DNA of 7,230 nt, taken from assembly GCA_004293385.1 (NCBI GenBank), contig RDYO01000112.1:1-7230 (forward strand), read 5' to 3'. The position numbers and the translations under genes are program-made. This DNA is from Verrucomicrobiota bacterium (GTDB lineage: Bacteria; Verrucomicrobiota; Verrucomicrobiia; Opitutales; UBA953). The notes beneath the pieces were generated by a model. It saw nothing but the letters and a program-made list of their open reading frames with translations, was not told the origin of the DNA and made no database searches. Shown in pieces: positions 1 to 5,481 of the stretch; the first letter of the stretch is position 1, and every line of letters begins with the position of its first letter.

Positions 1-45
1 GAGACCGACCTCGGTAAGATCTTCTTCACCCGTAAGGCGGCCTGA
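1..45 (+). CDS. 3' end of an unidentified upstream gene (partial)
   Basis: Frame 1 is open from the window edge to a TGA at 43-45 and encodes only 14 residues, ending in GKIFFTRKAA. Nearly every codon ends in G or C, like the genes that follow. The TGA directly abuts the ATG of the DUF2062 gene, which points to co-transcription and translational coupling. Fourteen residues are too few to assign a family. Given its neighbours, the gene could belong to the same lipid-modification block, but that is a guess from context only. Confidence 0.6.
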   Translation, partial: ETDLGKIFFTRKAA

Positions 46-525
46 ATGGGACGCGCCGGCGACTGGCTGGGACGCAAGGTGCGCGATCCGCTCCTGGCGC
101 AGCTCCGCCAAGGCGCCACGCCCGAGGCGGTCTCGGCGGCGGTGGTCATCGCCTTCGCGATCGCGATCATCCCCGTCATCGGCGTCACCACCCTGCTCTG
201 CCTGCTGGCCGGCCGGCTCTTCCGCCTGAACCACATCGTGATGCAGGTCGTCAATCACGTCAGCTACCCGCTGCAGATCCTGCTGCTGGTGCCCTTCGTC
301 CGCCTCGGCGAGGCCATCGTCGGCGCCGACCCCATCGCCCTTTCGCCCGGCGCGCTCATCGATGAATTCAACCGGTCCTTCGGCGGCTTCGTCGCCAAGT
401 TCGGCATGGCCTACGTGCACGGCCTGCTCGGGTGGGTGCTGACCGTCCCGCTCCTCTGCTGGCTGCTCCACCTGCTCCTCCGTCGGGTCTTCCGCCGCTT
501 CGCCCCTTCCCCCGCTTCCGCATGA
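46..525 (+). CDS. DUF2062 family integral membrane protein
   Basis: A 159-residue membrane protein of the DUF2062 type, whose function is not established. A short basic N-terminus (1-28) is followed by a hydrophobic stretch at about 29-56 containing the family-like AFAIAIIPVIGVTTLLC run. A second lies at about 64-91, beginning with the LNHIVMQVVNHVSYP segment, which corresponds to the usual 'lrlN...npltyP' region. A third lies at about 119-148, ending in a basic tail (RRVFRR). The start is fixed by the preceding gene: its TGA (43-45) touches this ATG (46-48). The stop overlaps the next start as ATGA (522-525), so the three genes are probably translated from one mRNA. DUF2062 proteins often sit beside glycosyltransferases or lipid enzymes; here the neighbours are DUF1295 and a CFA-like methyltransferase, suggesting a membrane-lipid role. 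Family call fairly sure, function unknown. Confidence 0.8.
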   Translation: MGRAGDWLGRKVRDPLLAQLRQGATPEAVSAAVVIAFAIAIIPVIGVTTLLCLLAGRLFRLNHIVMQVVNHVSYPLQILLLVPFVRLGEAIVGADPIALSPGALIDEFNRSFGGFVAKFGMAYVHGLLGWVLTVPLLCWLLHLLLRRVFRRFAPSPASA

Positions 526-1337
526 ATCCCCTCCTCGAACTCGGTTTCGAATTCCTCGTCCTCTTGGGCGAAGCCTGCGTCTTCTTCGCCCTCTGCTGGC
601 TCGTCGCCAAGAAGATCGACAACTGGTCGATCGTGGACGTCGCGTGGTCCTACGGCTTCGCGCTCGTCGGCCTGCAGGTACTCGGCACGCACTTCTTCGT
701 CCACCACCACCTCGGCGGCCAAGGCCTGCTGATGGCCGGAGCGACGGTCCTCTGGAGCCTGCGCCTCGGGACCCACCTCGCCGTGCGCGTGCTCGGACAC
801 CTCGGACAGGAAGACGGGCGTTACCTCAAGATGCGCGCCGAGCACGGCGAGCGCATGGCGGCCCAGATGGTCTATTTCTATTTCATCCAGGCCGTCGTGC
901 TGACGGTCCTCTGCCTGCCGCTGCTCTCCTCGAATCCCACCGGCTCTTCCGGCCCGGCTCAGGCCATCCATTGGGTCGGCCTCGGCGTGGTCGGCCTCGC
1001 CCTGCTCATCGAAGGCGTCGCGGACGCCCAGCTCGCCGCCTTCAAGAAAGACCCCGCCAACCGGGGCAAGGTCTGCGAACGCGGCCTGTGGGCCTGGAGC
1101 CGCCACCCCAACTATTTCGGCGAATGGCTCGTCTGGGTCGGCTTCTTCCTGATGAGCTATAACAGCGCCTACCATGGCGTCCCCGGCCTGCTCTGCGTCG
1201 GCGTCATCTATTACTTCCTCACGCGCGTGACCGGCGTGCCCCTGACCGAGCAGCACCTCTTGGCCTCAAAAGGCGAGGCCTACGCCGATTACCAGCAGCG
1301 CGTGCCGGCCTTCTGGCCCCGTCCGCCGCGCGGCTGA
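522..1337 (+). CDS. DUF1295 / steroid 5-alpha-reductase-like membrane protein
   Basis: A 271-residue polytopic membrane protein of the DUF1295 family, related to steroid 5-alpha-reductases and isoprenylcysteine methyltransferases. Family marks are DVAWS at 39-43, the EDGRYLKMR segment at 97-105, and the C-terminal core GLWAWSRHPNYFGEW at 188-202. In related enzymes that core binds the nicotinamide or methyl-donor cofactor. The tail YADYQQRVPAFWPRPPR is also typical. Hydrophobic helices lie at roughly 5-29, 42-62, 68-90, 117-137, 149-166, 200-215 and 219-236. The frame is open 90 bp further upstream, but the ATG at 522 is preferred because it overlaps the DUF2062 stop as ATGA and begins with a normal MNPLLELGFEF membrane N-terminus; the extension is a Pro/Ala shadow of the upstream gene. 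A reductase acting on unsaturated lipid or sterol-like substrates is possible, but the substrate is unknown. Genes of this family recur next to CFA-like methyltransferases, as here. Confidence 0.86.
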   Translation: MNPLLELGFEFLVLLGEACVFFALCWLVAKKIDNWSIVDVAWSYGFALVGLQVLGTHFFVHHHLGGQGLLMAGATVLWSLRLGTHLAVRVLGHLGQEDGRYLKMRAEHGERMAAQMVYFYFIQAVVLTVLCLPLLSSNPTGSSGPAQAIHWVGLGVVGLALLIEGVADAQLAAFKKDPANRGKVCERGLWAWSRHPNYFGEWLVWVGFFLMSYNSAYHGVPGLLCVGVIYYFLTRVTGVPLTEQHLLASKGEAYADYQQRVPAFWPRPPRG

Positions 1338-1342
1338 TTTTT
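1325..1342 (+). terminator. weak terminator-like palindrome plus T run after DUF1295
   Basis: A perfect 10-bp palindrome GCCGCGCGGC (1325-1334) at the end of the DUF1295 gene is followed, across the TGA, by five T residues (1338-1342). As RNA it could form only a short GC stem (3 bp with a 4-nt loop), so termination would be weak. It is listed because a promoter-like sequence follows at once for the methyltransferase gene. Transcription could also read through. Confidence 0.25.
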
Positions 1343-1355
1343 CCTCGGCGACGGG

Positions 1356-1382
1356 TTGCCAGCGGCTGGGACGGCGTACAAT
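1356..1382 (+). promoter_or_regulatory. putative sigma70-type promoter of the CFA-like gene
   Basis: TTGCCA (1356-1361) and TACAAT (1377-1382) are separated by 15 bp. TACAAT differs from the TATAAT consensus at one position. Only 8 nt separate the -10 hexamer from the ATG at 1391, so transcription would begin at or within about 2 nt of the start codon and leave no room for a ribosome binding site; none is seen. The 15-bp spacer is shorter than the usual 16-18. Inferred from sequence only. Confidence 0.5.
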
Positions 1383-1390
1383 TTCGCCCC

Positions 1391-2431
1391 ATGCCGCTGC
1401 TCGACAAGCTCATCGAAAAAGACGTCCTGCCCGACGGCGCGATCCGCTGGGGCATCCGTCGCCTGCTCAAGCAGCGCCTCGTCGACGAGCGTCCGGAAGA
1501 CGCCGCGGCCCGCTTCGCCAAGGTCGACGCCTTCGCCGCCGAACTCCGCACGCTGCCCGTCGCGATCGAGACCAAGGCGGCCAACGAGCAGCACTACGAA
1601 GTGCCCGCGGCGTTCTATAAGCTCTGCCTCGGACCCCGCCTGAAATACTCCTCGTGCTTCTACGAGACCGGCACGGAGTCCATCGGCGAGGCCGAGGAGA
1701 CCATGCTGACCAAATCCTGCGCCCGCGCGGAATTGCAGGACGGCATGGAGATCCTCGAGCTCGGCTGCGGCTGGGGTTCGCTCACGCTCTGGATGGCCGA
1801 GAAATATCCCCACGCCCGCATCACCGGCGTCTCGAACTCCGCCTCCCAGCGCGCCCACATCGAAGGCGAGTGCGCCAAGCGCGGCTTCAAGAACGTCCGC
1901 ATCATCACCTGCGACATGAACGTCTTCGCCGCCGAGGCCTCGCGCTACGACCGCGTCGTCTCCGTCGAGATGTTCGAGCACATGAAGAACTGGGCCGAGC
2001 TCATGCGCCGCATCGCCGGCTGGCTCAAGCCCGGGGGCAAGCTCTTCTTCCACGTCTTCACGCATAAGGACGCGGCTTACCACTTCGCCGCCAAGGACGC
2101 CACCGACTGGATGTCGCGCCACTTCTTCACCGGCGGCATCATGCCGTCGAACTGCCTCGCCAGCCGCTTCCAGGAAGACCTCAAGCTGGAGACCCAGTGG
2201 GAAGTCGAAGGCCGCCACTACGGCCAGACCTCCGAACACTGGCTCGAGAACACCGACCGCCACCGGGAGGAGATCCTGCGGATCTTCGCCGAGACCTACG
2301 GCCCGGACCGGGCGAAGGCCTGGCTCGCCAACTGGCGCGTCTTCTTCATGGCCTGCGCCGAGCTCTGGAACTATCAGGGCGGCACGCAGTGGATGGTCTG
2401 CCATTACCGCTTCGCCAAGCGCGCCGGCTAA
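1391..2431 (+). CDS. Cyclopropane-fatty-acid-synthase-family SAM methyltransferase (coclaurine N-methyltransferase-like)
   Basis: A 346-residue soluble or membrane-peripheral methyltransferase. A helical N-terminal region (1-60) is followed by HYEVPAAFY (68-76) and LKYSSCFYE (85-92). The Rossmann SAM motif I is ELGCGWGS (123-130). VSNSASQR (147-154) follows, then SVEMFEH (191-197) and FFTGGIMPS (245-253), and the C-terminal block NWRVFFMACAELW (314-326). The layout matches the CFA synthase superfamily. By eye, C89, E196, H221 and Y277 fall where E. coli Cfa has bicarbonate-binding residues. However, the E-M-F-E-H form with E193 is the pattern of the plant coclaurine N-methyltransferase-like branch, not of classical Cfa, so the acceptor could be an acyl double bond or another nucleophile. 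The ATG at 1391 follows a TACAAT box by 8 nt. The gene is 53 bp downstream of DUF1295, a common neighbour. Family firm, substrate uncertain. Confidence 0.88.
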   Translation: MPLLDKLIEKDVLPDGAIRWGIRRLLKQRLVDERPEDAAARFAKVDAFAAELRTLPVAIETKAANEQHYEVPAAFYKLCLGPRLKYSSCFYETGTESIGEAEETMLTKSCARAELQDGMEILELGCGWGSLTLWMAEKYPHARITGVSNSASQRAHIEGECAKRGFKNVRIITCDMNVFAAEASRYDRVVSVEMFEHMKNWAELMRRIAGWLKPGGKLFFHVFTHKDAAYHFAAKDATDWMSRHFFTGGIMPSNCLASRFQEDLKLETQWEVEGRHYGQTSEHWLENTDRHREEILRIFAETYGPDRAKAWLANWRVFFMACAELWNYQGGTQWMVCHYRFAKRAG

Positions 2432-2466
2432 GTCCGCGTTTGCCACCGGCCGCCGTCCGCGTTTGC
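2432..2466 (+). repeat. 12-bp direct repeat in the spacer before the epimerase gene
   Basis: GTCCGCGTTTGC occurs at 2432-2443 and again, identically, at 2455-2466, with start points 23 bp apart. The two copies supply the TTGCCA (-35-like) and TTTGCT (-10-like) hexamers of the putative promoter. They fill most of the 43-bp gap between the methyltransferase stop and the epimerase ATG. They could be a regulator's repeated site or a small local duplication. Confidence 0.6.
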
Positions 2467-2467
2467 T
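2440..2467 (+). promoter_or_regulatory. putative promoter of the epimerase-like gene
   Basis: TTGCCA (2440-2445), a 16-bp spacer and TTTGCT (2462-2467) lie 7 nt before the ATG at 2475. The -35 box is identical to the one before the methyltransferase gene. The -10 box is weak (TTTGCT, with T at the first, third-from-start and last positions only approximating the consensus), so this call depends mainly on the recurring geometry. It would give a leaderless mRNA. Confidence 0.35.
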
Positions 2468-2474
2468 CGGCGTC

Positions 2475-3404
2475 ATGCAGAGCTACGAAGAGAACGGCGT
2501 GCCCATGGAACGATGGAAGGTCGGCGCGTCGACCTACGAGACCTGCCTGACGCGCGGCGCCCGCCTGCTGCGCTGGAAGCTCGACGTCCCGACGGGCCGC
2601 CGTGAGATCCTCTTCTGGCCCGAAGGCGCGCCGATGGACCTCGACAAGATCGGCCCGGTCCGCGGCGGCAACCCGATCCTCTTCCCGTTCATGGGCCGCA
2701 ACTACGCCGACGGCGAGAAGTTCGCCTGGAAGGCCGCCGACGGCGTCAAACGCCCGATGCCGCAGCACGGTTTCGCGCGCGACTCGGCCTTCGAGATCGT
2801 CGAGAGCGGCCCCAAGCACGCCGTGGTACGGATGATCCAGGACGAGCGCGGCCGGAACTGCTATCCCTTCGCGTATGATTTCCGGATCCGCTTCGACTTC
2901 CTCGAACTGTTCCTCCGCATCACCTTCGAATTCGAGAACCGCGACGCCCAGCCGCTGCCGTGGTGCGCCGGTCACCACTTCTACTTCACGCTCCCGTGGC
3001 ACGCCGGCCTGAGCCGCCGCGACTACGTGGTGAAGATCCCCTCGAAGAAGCAGTGGCGCCACGCCGCCGACGGCAAGCTCGTGCCGTTCGCCGAACTCAA
3101 GGGACTCGAGGCGATCGGCTTCGACCACCCGCAGCTGTCCGACTGCATCTTCACGAACCTCAAGTCGGCGACGGTCAGCTTCGGCCCGAAGTCGGGCGAA
3201 GAAGACATCAGCGTGAAGGTCGGCGAAGAGCCGATCCCGGGCGCGTGGGCGAGCGTCGTCACCTGGACGCCCGACCCCGAAGCGCCGTATTACTGCGTCG
3301 AGCCTTGGATGGGCCCGCCCAACAGCCCCGAACACAAGAACGGGCTCCGTTTTGCGGAGCCCGGCCAGGTCGACACCTTCGTCACCGAGGTGTCGTTGAT
3401 GTAA
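2475..3404 (+). CDS. Aldose 1-epimerase family protein
   Basis: A 309-residue cytosolic protein of the galactose-mutarotase-like beta-sandwich fold, which interconverts alpha and beta anomers of sugars or hexose phosphates. Visible family marks from the ATG: RGGNPILFPFMGR (63-75), the substrate-site segment MPQHGFARD (95-103, H98), GHHFYF (166-171), whose His is the usual general acid, and CVEPWMGPPNS (274-284), whose E276 is the expected catalytic base. The length is normal for the LacX/COG2017-type branch. The frame extends 12 bp upstream to a TTG (2463), but that falls inside the -10-like box; ATG 2475 is preferred, and ATG 2505 (MERWKV) is also possible. It is 43 bp from the methyltransferase stop. 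No sugar operon surrounds it, so the natural substrate is unknown. It converges on the lipoprotein gene with 10 bp between. Confidence 0.87.
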   Translation: MQSYEENGVPMERWKVGASTYETCLTRGARLLRWKLDVPTGRREILFWPEGAPMDLDKIGPVRGGNPILFPFMGRNYADGEKFAWKAADGVKRPMPQHGFARDSAFEIVESGPKHAVVRMIQDERGRNCYPFAYDFRIRFDFLELFLRITFEFENRDAQPLPWCAGHHFYFTLPWHAGLSRRDYVVKIPSKKQWRHAADGKLVPFAELKGLEAIGFDHPQLSDCIFTNLKSATVSFGPKSGEEDISVKVGEEPIPGAWASVVTWTPDPEAPYYCVEPWMGPPNSPEHKNGLRFAEPGQVDTFVTEVSLM

Positions 3405-3418
3405 GCCTCGCGGCTTAC
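3401..3418. terminator. Shared hairpin between convergent genes, both stop codons in its arms
   Basis: GTAAGCC (3401-3407) and GGCTTAC (3412-3418) are perfect 7-bp inverted arms around the 4-nt loop TCGC. The left arm contains the TAA of the epimerase gene (3402-3404); the right arm contains, on the other strand, the TAA of the lipoprotein gene (3415-3417). It could act as a two-way terminator. Neither side has a long T run, so efficiency is uncertain. Confidence 0.55.
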
Positions 3419-3651
3419 TTGCTGCTGTTGCTGTTGAGGGGCAGCTTGCCCTTCGACTTCGTCGGGGCCTTCTTCACGGCCGGAGCCGGAGCGGGCTCGA
3501 CGACCGGAGCGACCACGGGGGTCAGGCCGGCGGCCGGGACGAGGTTGGCGTCGCCGGCACCATCGGTGACCGGGGACGGACCCTTTTCAGGACCCATGCA
3601 ACCAACGAGGACGGCGGAAAGGAGGGAGAGAACGAACAGATTGCGTACCAT
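3415..3651 (-). CDS. Small lipoprotein, Pro/Ala/Lys-rich
   Basis: A 78-residue predicted lipoprotein. Residues 1-17 form a classic type II signal: MVRN, a hydrophobic core (LFVLSLLSAV) and lipobox L15-V16-G17 before Cys18. The mature part is only 61 residues, low in complexity, with a VAPVVEPAPAPAVKK segment and a Lys/Ser-rich end (NSNSSK) encoded by CTG/TTG-type triplets. The residue after Cys is Met, not Asp, so in a diderm outer-membrane sorting would be expected. The frame extends 17 codons upstream, but that would place a charged leader before the signal peptide and run into the divergent phosphatase gene; the ATG at 3651 is the sensible start. Resemblance to the small NGCxxP-type LptM lipoproteins is only superficial. 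Function unknown; no family recognised beyond the signal. Confidence 0.8.
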   Translation of the reverse strand: MVRNLFVLSLLSAVLVGCMGPEKGPSPVTDGAGDANLVPAAGLTPVVAPVVEPAPAPAVKKAPTKSKGKLPLNSNSSK

Positions 3652-3686
3652 GGCAGTGAGGTTAGGTTGCGGGGACTCTACCTCGC

Positions 3687-4148
3687 ATGGCCCAACGCAC
3701 AAGCGCAGATTCTGGCCCCCTCACCCTGTTCGTCTGCACAGGTAACTTCTACCGCAGCCGCCATGCCGAGGCCCTGTTCAACTGGCATGCGACCCGGGCG
3801 GGCCACCCGGCCCGGGCCTTTTCGCGCGGGTTGTTGACCTCCTTAGTGGCCGACGAGCCCACCCTGCTGTCCCGGGACACCGAACGCCGCCTGCGGGAAC
3901 TGGGCATCCCCCTGGAACTGACGGGCGCGGCGCCGACCCAGCTTCGCCGGGAAGACCTGGAGCGAGCCCACCGGACCATCGCGCTGAAGAAGGATGAGCA
4001 CCACGCCATGATGCTCCAGTCACACCCCGAGTGGGCGGACCGGATCGAATATTGGTCGGTGCACGACATCGACTGCGCCCATCCGGACCAAGCGCTGCCT
4101 CAGATCGAGGAGCAGGTCCTCGAACTGATGCGCACGCTGCGGATCTGA
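3687..4148 (+). CDS. Low-molecular-weight protein-tyrosine-phosphatase-like protein with atypical P-loop
   Basis: A 153-residue cytosolic protein of the LMW-PTP/arsenate-reductase fold. The catalytic loop lies near the N-terminus: LFVCTGNFYRSR (14-25), keeping the C-X5-R signature (C17, R23) and following Ser24. A HAEALF segment (26-31) takes the place of the usual 'maEalf'. The C-terminal region has YWSVHDIDC (122-130), where D127 or D129 could be the general acid normally found in a 'DP' motif, then HPDQALPQIEEQV. Two positions differ from the CxGNxCRSP consensus: Tyr22 replaces the second Cys and Arg25 replaces Pro, so the backup disulfide of many family members cannot form. The ATG at 3687 is 35 bp from the divergent lipoprotein start and 16 codons before the P-loop, which is normal. 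Phosphatase, or a relative with a specialised substrate; no arsenic genes nearby. Confidence 0.82.
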   Translation: MAQRTSADSGPLTLFVCTGNFYRSRHAEALFNWHATRAGHPARAFSRGLLTSLVADEPTLLSRDTERRLRELGIPLELTGAAPTQLRREDLERAHRTIALKKDEHHAMMLQSHPEWADRIEYWSVHDIDCAHPDQALPQIEEQVLELMRTLRI

Positions 4149-4153
4149 TCCGC
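4139..4153. terminator. Palindrome over the phosphatase stop codon at a convergent junction
   Basis: GCGGATCTGATCCGC (4139-4153) is a perfect 15-bp palindrome with a single central base. The TGA stop of the phosphatase (4146-4148) sits at its centre. As RNA it could form a 5-bp GC-rich stem with a TCTGA loop. The desaturase gene ends 12 bp further on, from the opposite strand. There is no T tract, so termination is a weak inference. Confidence 0.35.
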
Positions 4154-4160
4154 GGAGGCC

Positions 4161-5348
4161 TTAGGCGGCCGAACCCGCGCCAGCCCGGCGCAACGCTTCC
4201 AGATGGGAAGCAGCCTGATTGAGCAGACCGCGCATCTCGACCATCGTCTCCTGGGCCACTTCGGCCTTGGTCGCGGCGGCTTCCTTGAGGGCTTCGGCGC
4301 GACGGCCCAGCTCGGCGGCGAGCTCGTGGGCGGAGGCGATCGTCTTCGCCTTGAGTTCGCGGGTGCGGACGTCGAGGCGGGCGGCAAGGGAGTCGATGTC
4401 GCGACCGAGGGTGCGGCTCTGTTCCTTGAGCTCGGCGGCCATGATGCGGGAATCCGGCACGCGGCGCAGGTCCTGGGTCAGGCCGACCTTGGAAAGGGTC
4501 CAGATGATCCACTTGGTCGGGTCGAACTGCCAGGGCTTCACGCCGTTACGGTAGTCGTGCTGGAACTCGTGGTGATAGTTATGGTAGCCCTCGCCGAAGG
4601 TGAGGAGCGCGACGACGCCGCTGTCACGGGCGCTGTGATCGGTCGAATACGGGCGACGGCCGATCATGTGGCAGAGGGAGTTGATGCAGAAGGTGCCCTG
4701 CTGGACGACGACCGTACGGAGCAGGCCGGCGATGAGGAAGGCGGCCAGGGCGGTCATGCCCGGGTTGGCGTAACCCATGAGGGAGGCGTAGCCATAACCA
4801 AGGGCGGCCGGCATCACGAAGCCCACGAAGGCTCCGATCCACTGCACGTAGCGGTGCTGCCACATGACGAGGGGGTCGGCTTCGAGGTCCTTGACGTTGG
4901 TGACGGGCGGCTTCGGCTTGAGGCGGAAGAGGAGCCAGCCGATGTGGGCGTAGAAGAATCCCTTGGAGATATCGTACGGATCCTCGTCTTCATCCACGTG
5001 CTTGTGGTGGATGCGGTGGTCGGCGGACCAATCCAGGGCCGAATTCTCGAAGGAAGCGGCGCCGAACAGGAGGACGAAGAGCTTCACCGGCCACTTGGCC
5101 TTGAAGGAAATGTGGGAAAACAGGCGGTGGTAGCCCAGGGTGATGCCGAAACCGGTCGCGTAGTAGTAGAACACGAACATGGCCCAGATGAAGCCCCAGC
5201 CGTGGACCTTGTTGGCGGCGTCAGCCGGGAGGTTGAACTGGGTCCAGAGGAACCAGGGGACCACGGTCAGCGAGAGGAGGGCTGTCCCGATCAGAAAGGT
5301 GGAGGTCACCCATTCGATACGGTAGATAGGGAAGTTTTTGAACTTCAT
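4161..5348 (-). CDS. Acyl-CoA / stearoyl-type delta-9 fatty acid desaturase with helical C-terminal extension
   Basis: A 395-residue integral-membrane di-iron desaturase that introduces a double bond into a saturated acyl chain. The three histidine boxes are intact: HRLFSH (74-79), HRIHHKH (111-117) and HNYHH (256-260). The surrounding GITLGYHR, DEDEDPYDISKGFFYAHIGWL and YSTDHSARDSG segments are those of the stearoyl-CoA desaturase branch. Membrane helices lie at about 12-35, 50-72, 86-100, 168-190 and 198-218. The core ends near residue 300 (GLTQDLRRVP). Residues about 302-392 form a further Ala/Glu/Arg/Lys-rich, helix-like tail with no Pro or aromatic residues. The start is ATG at 5348 (MKFKNFPIYR); the frame extends 15 codons upstream as a Pro-rich leader that looks non-coding. 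No SD. It converges on the phosphatase (12 bp) and may supply unsaturated chains to the methyltransferase block 2 kb away. Confidence 0.93.
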   Translation of the reverse strand: MKFKNFPIYRIEWVTSTFLIGTALLSLTVVPWFLWTQFNLPADAANKVHGWGFIWAMFVFYYYATGFGITLGYHRLFSHISFKAKWPVKLFVLLFGAASFENSALDWSADHRIHHKHVDEDEDPYDISKGFFYAHIGWLLFRLKPKPPVTNVKDLEADPLVMWQHRYVQWIGAFVGFVMPAALGYGYASLMGYANPGMTALAAFLIAGLLRTVVVQQGTFCINSLCHMIGRRPYSTDHSARDSGVVALLTFGEGYHNYHHEFQHDYRNGVKPWQFDPTKWIIWTLSKVGLTQDLRRVPDSRIMAAELKEQSRTLGRDIDSLAARLDVRTRELKAKTIASAHELAAELGRRAEALKEAAATKAEVAQETMVEMRGLLNQAASHLEALRRAGAGSAA

Positions 5349-5481
5349 GGAAGGGCTGAAAAATAGGGGCGGGGGCCGTCTAGGCGAGAGCAATCAACCT
5401 CCCTAAATCGGGTAAAAACGCCGTCTTAATTCGCTTTTCCCCGAACCTTCTTCCGGGTGCGCCTCTCAACCGAACCGAAGA

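Noticed and set aside
432..521. Upstream extension of the DUF1295 gene
   Set aside because: The 30-residue Pro/Ala leader overlaps the DUF2062 coding sequence; the ATGA junction at 522 is the natural start.
411..1256. 281-residue minus-strand frame opposite DUF1295
   Set aside because: Antisense to a recognised membrane protein; composition is Ala/Glu/Asp-rich with no motif.
1289..2476. 395-residue open frame on the minus strand opposite the methyltransferase
   Set aside because: It is the antisense shadow of a clear CFA-family gene; the peptide is Gly/Ala/Glu/Val-rich with no domain, as expected from GC-rich third positions.
2346..3335. 329-residue minus-strand frame opposite the epimerase
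   Set aside because: Arg/Ala/Val-rich shadow; the opposite strand has intact epimerase motifs.
4203..5366. 387-residue plus-strand frame opposite the desaturase
   Set aside because: The three histidine boxes prove the minus strand is coding; this frame is a low-complexity Val/Gly/Glu shadow.
5437..5458. Possible hairpin CCCGAA/TTCCGGG between the hypothetical gene and the desaturase
   Set aside because: Needs a bulge and has no T run in the direction of transcription; too weak to call a terminator.
5349..5481. Desaturase promoter in the 133-bp spacer
   Set aside because: The spacer is AT-richer and contains TATTTTT-like and TTGATT-like sequences on the minus strand, but their spacing (about 22-26 bp) does not fit a normal promoter, so no site is claimed.
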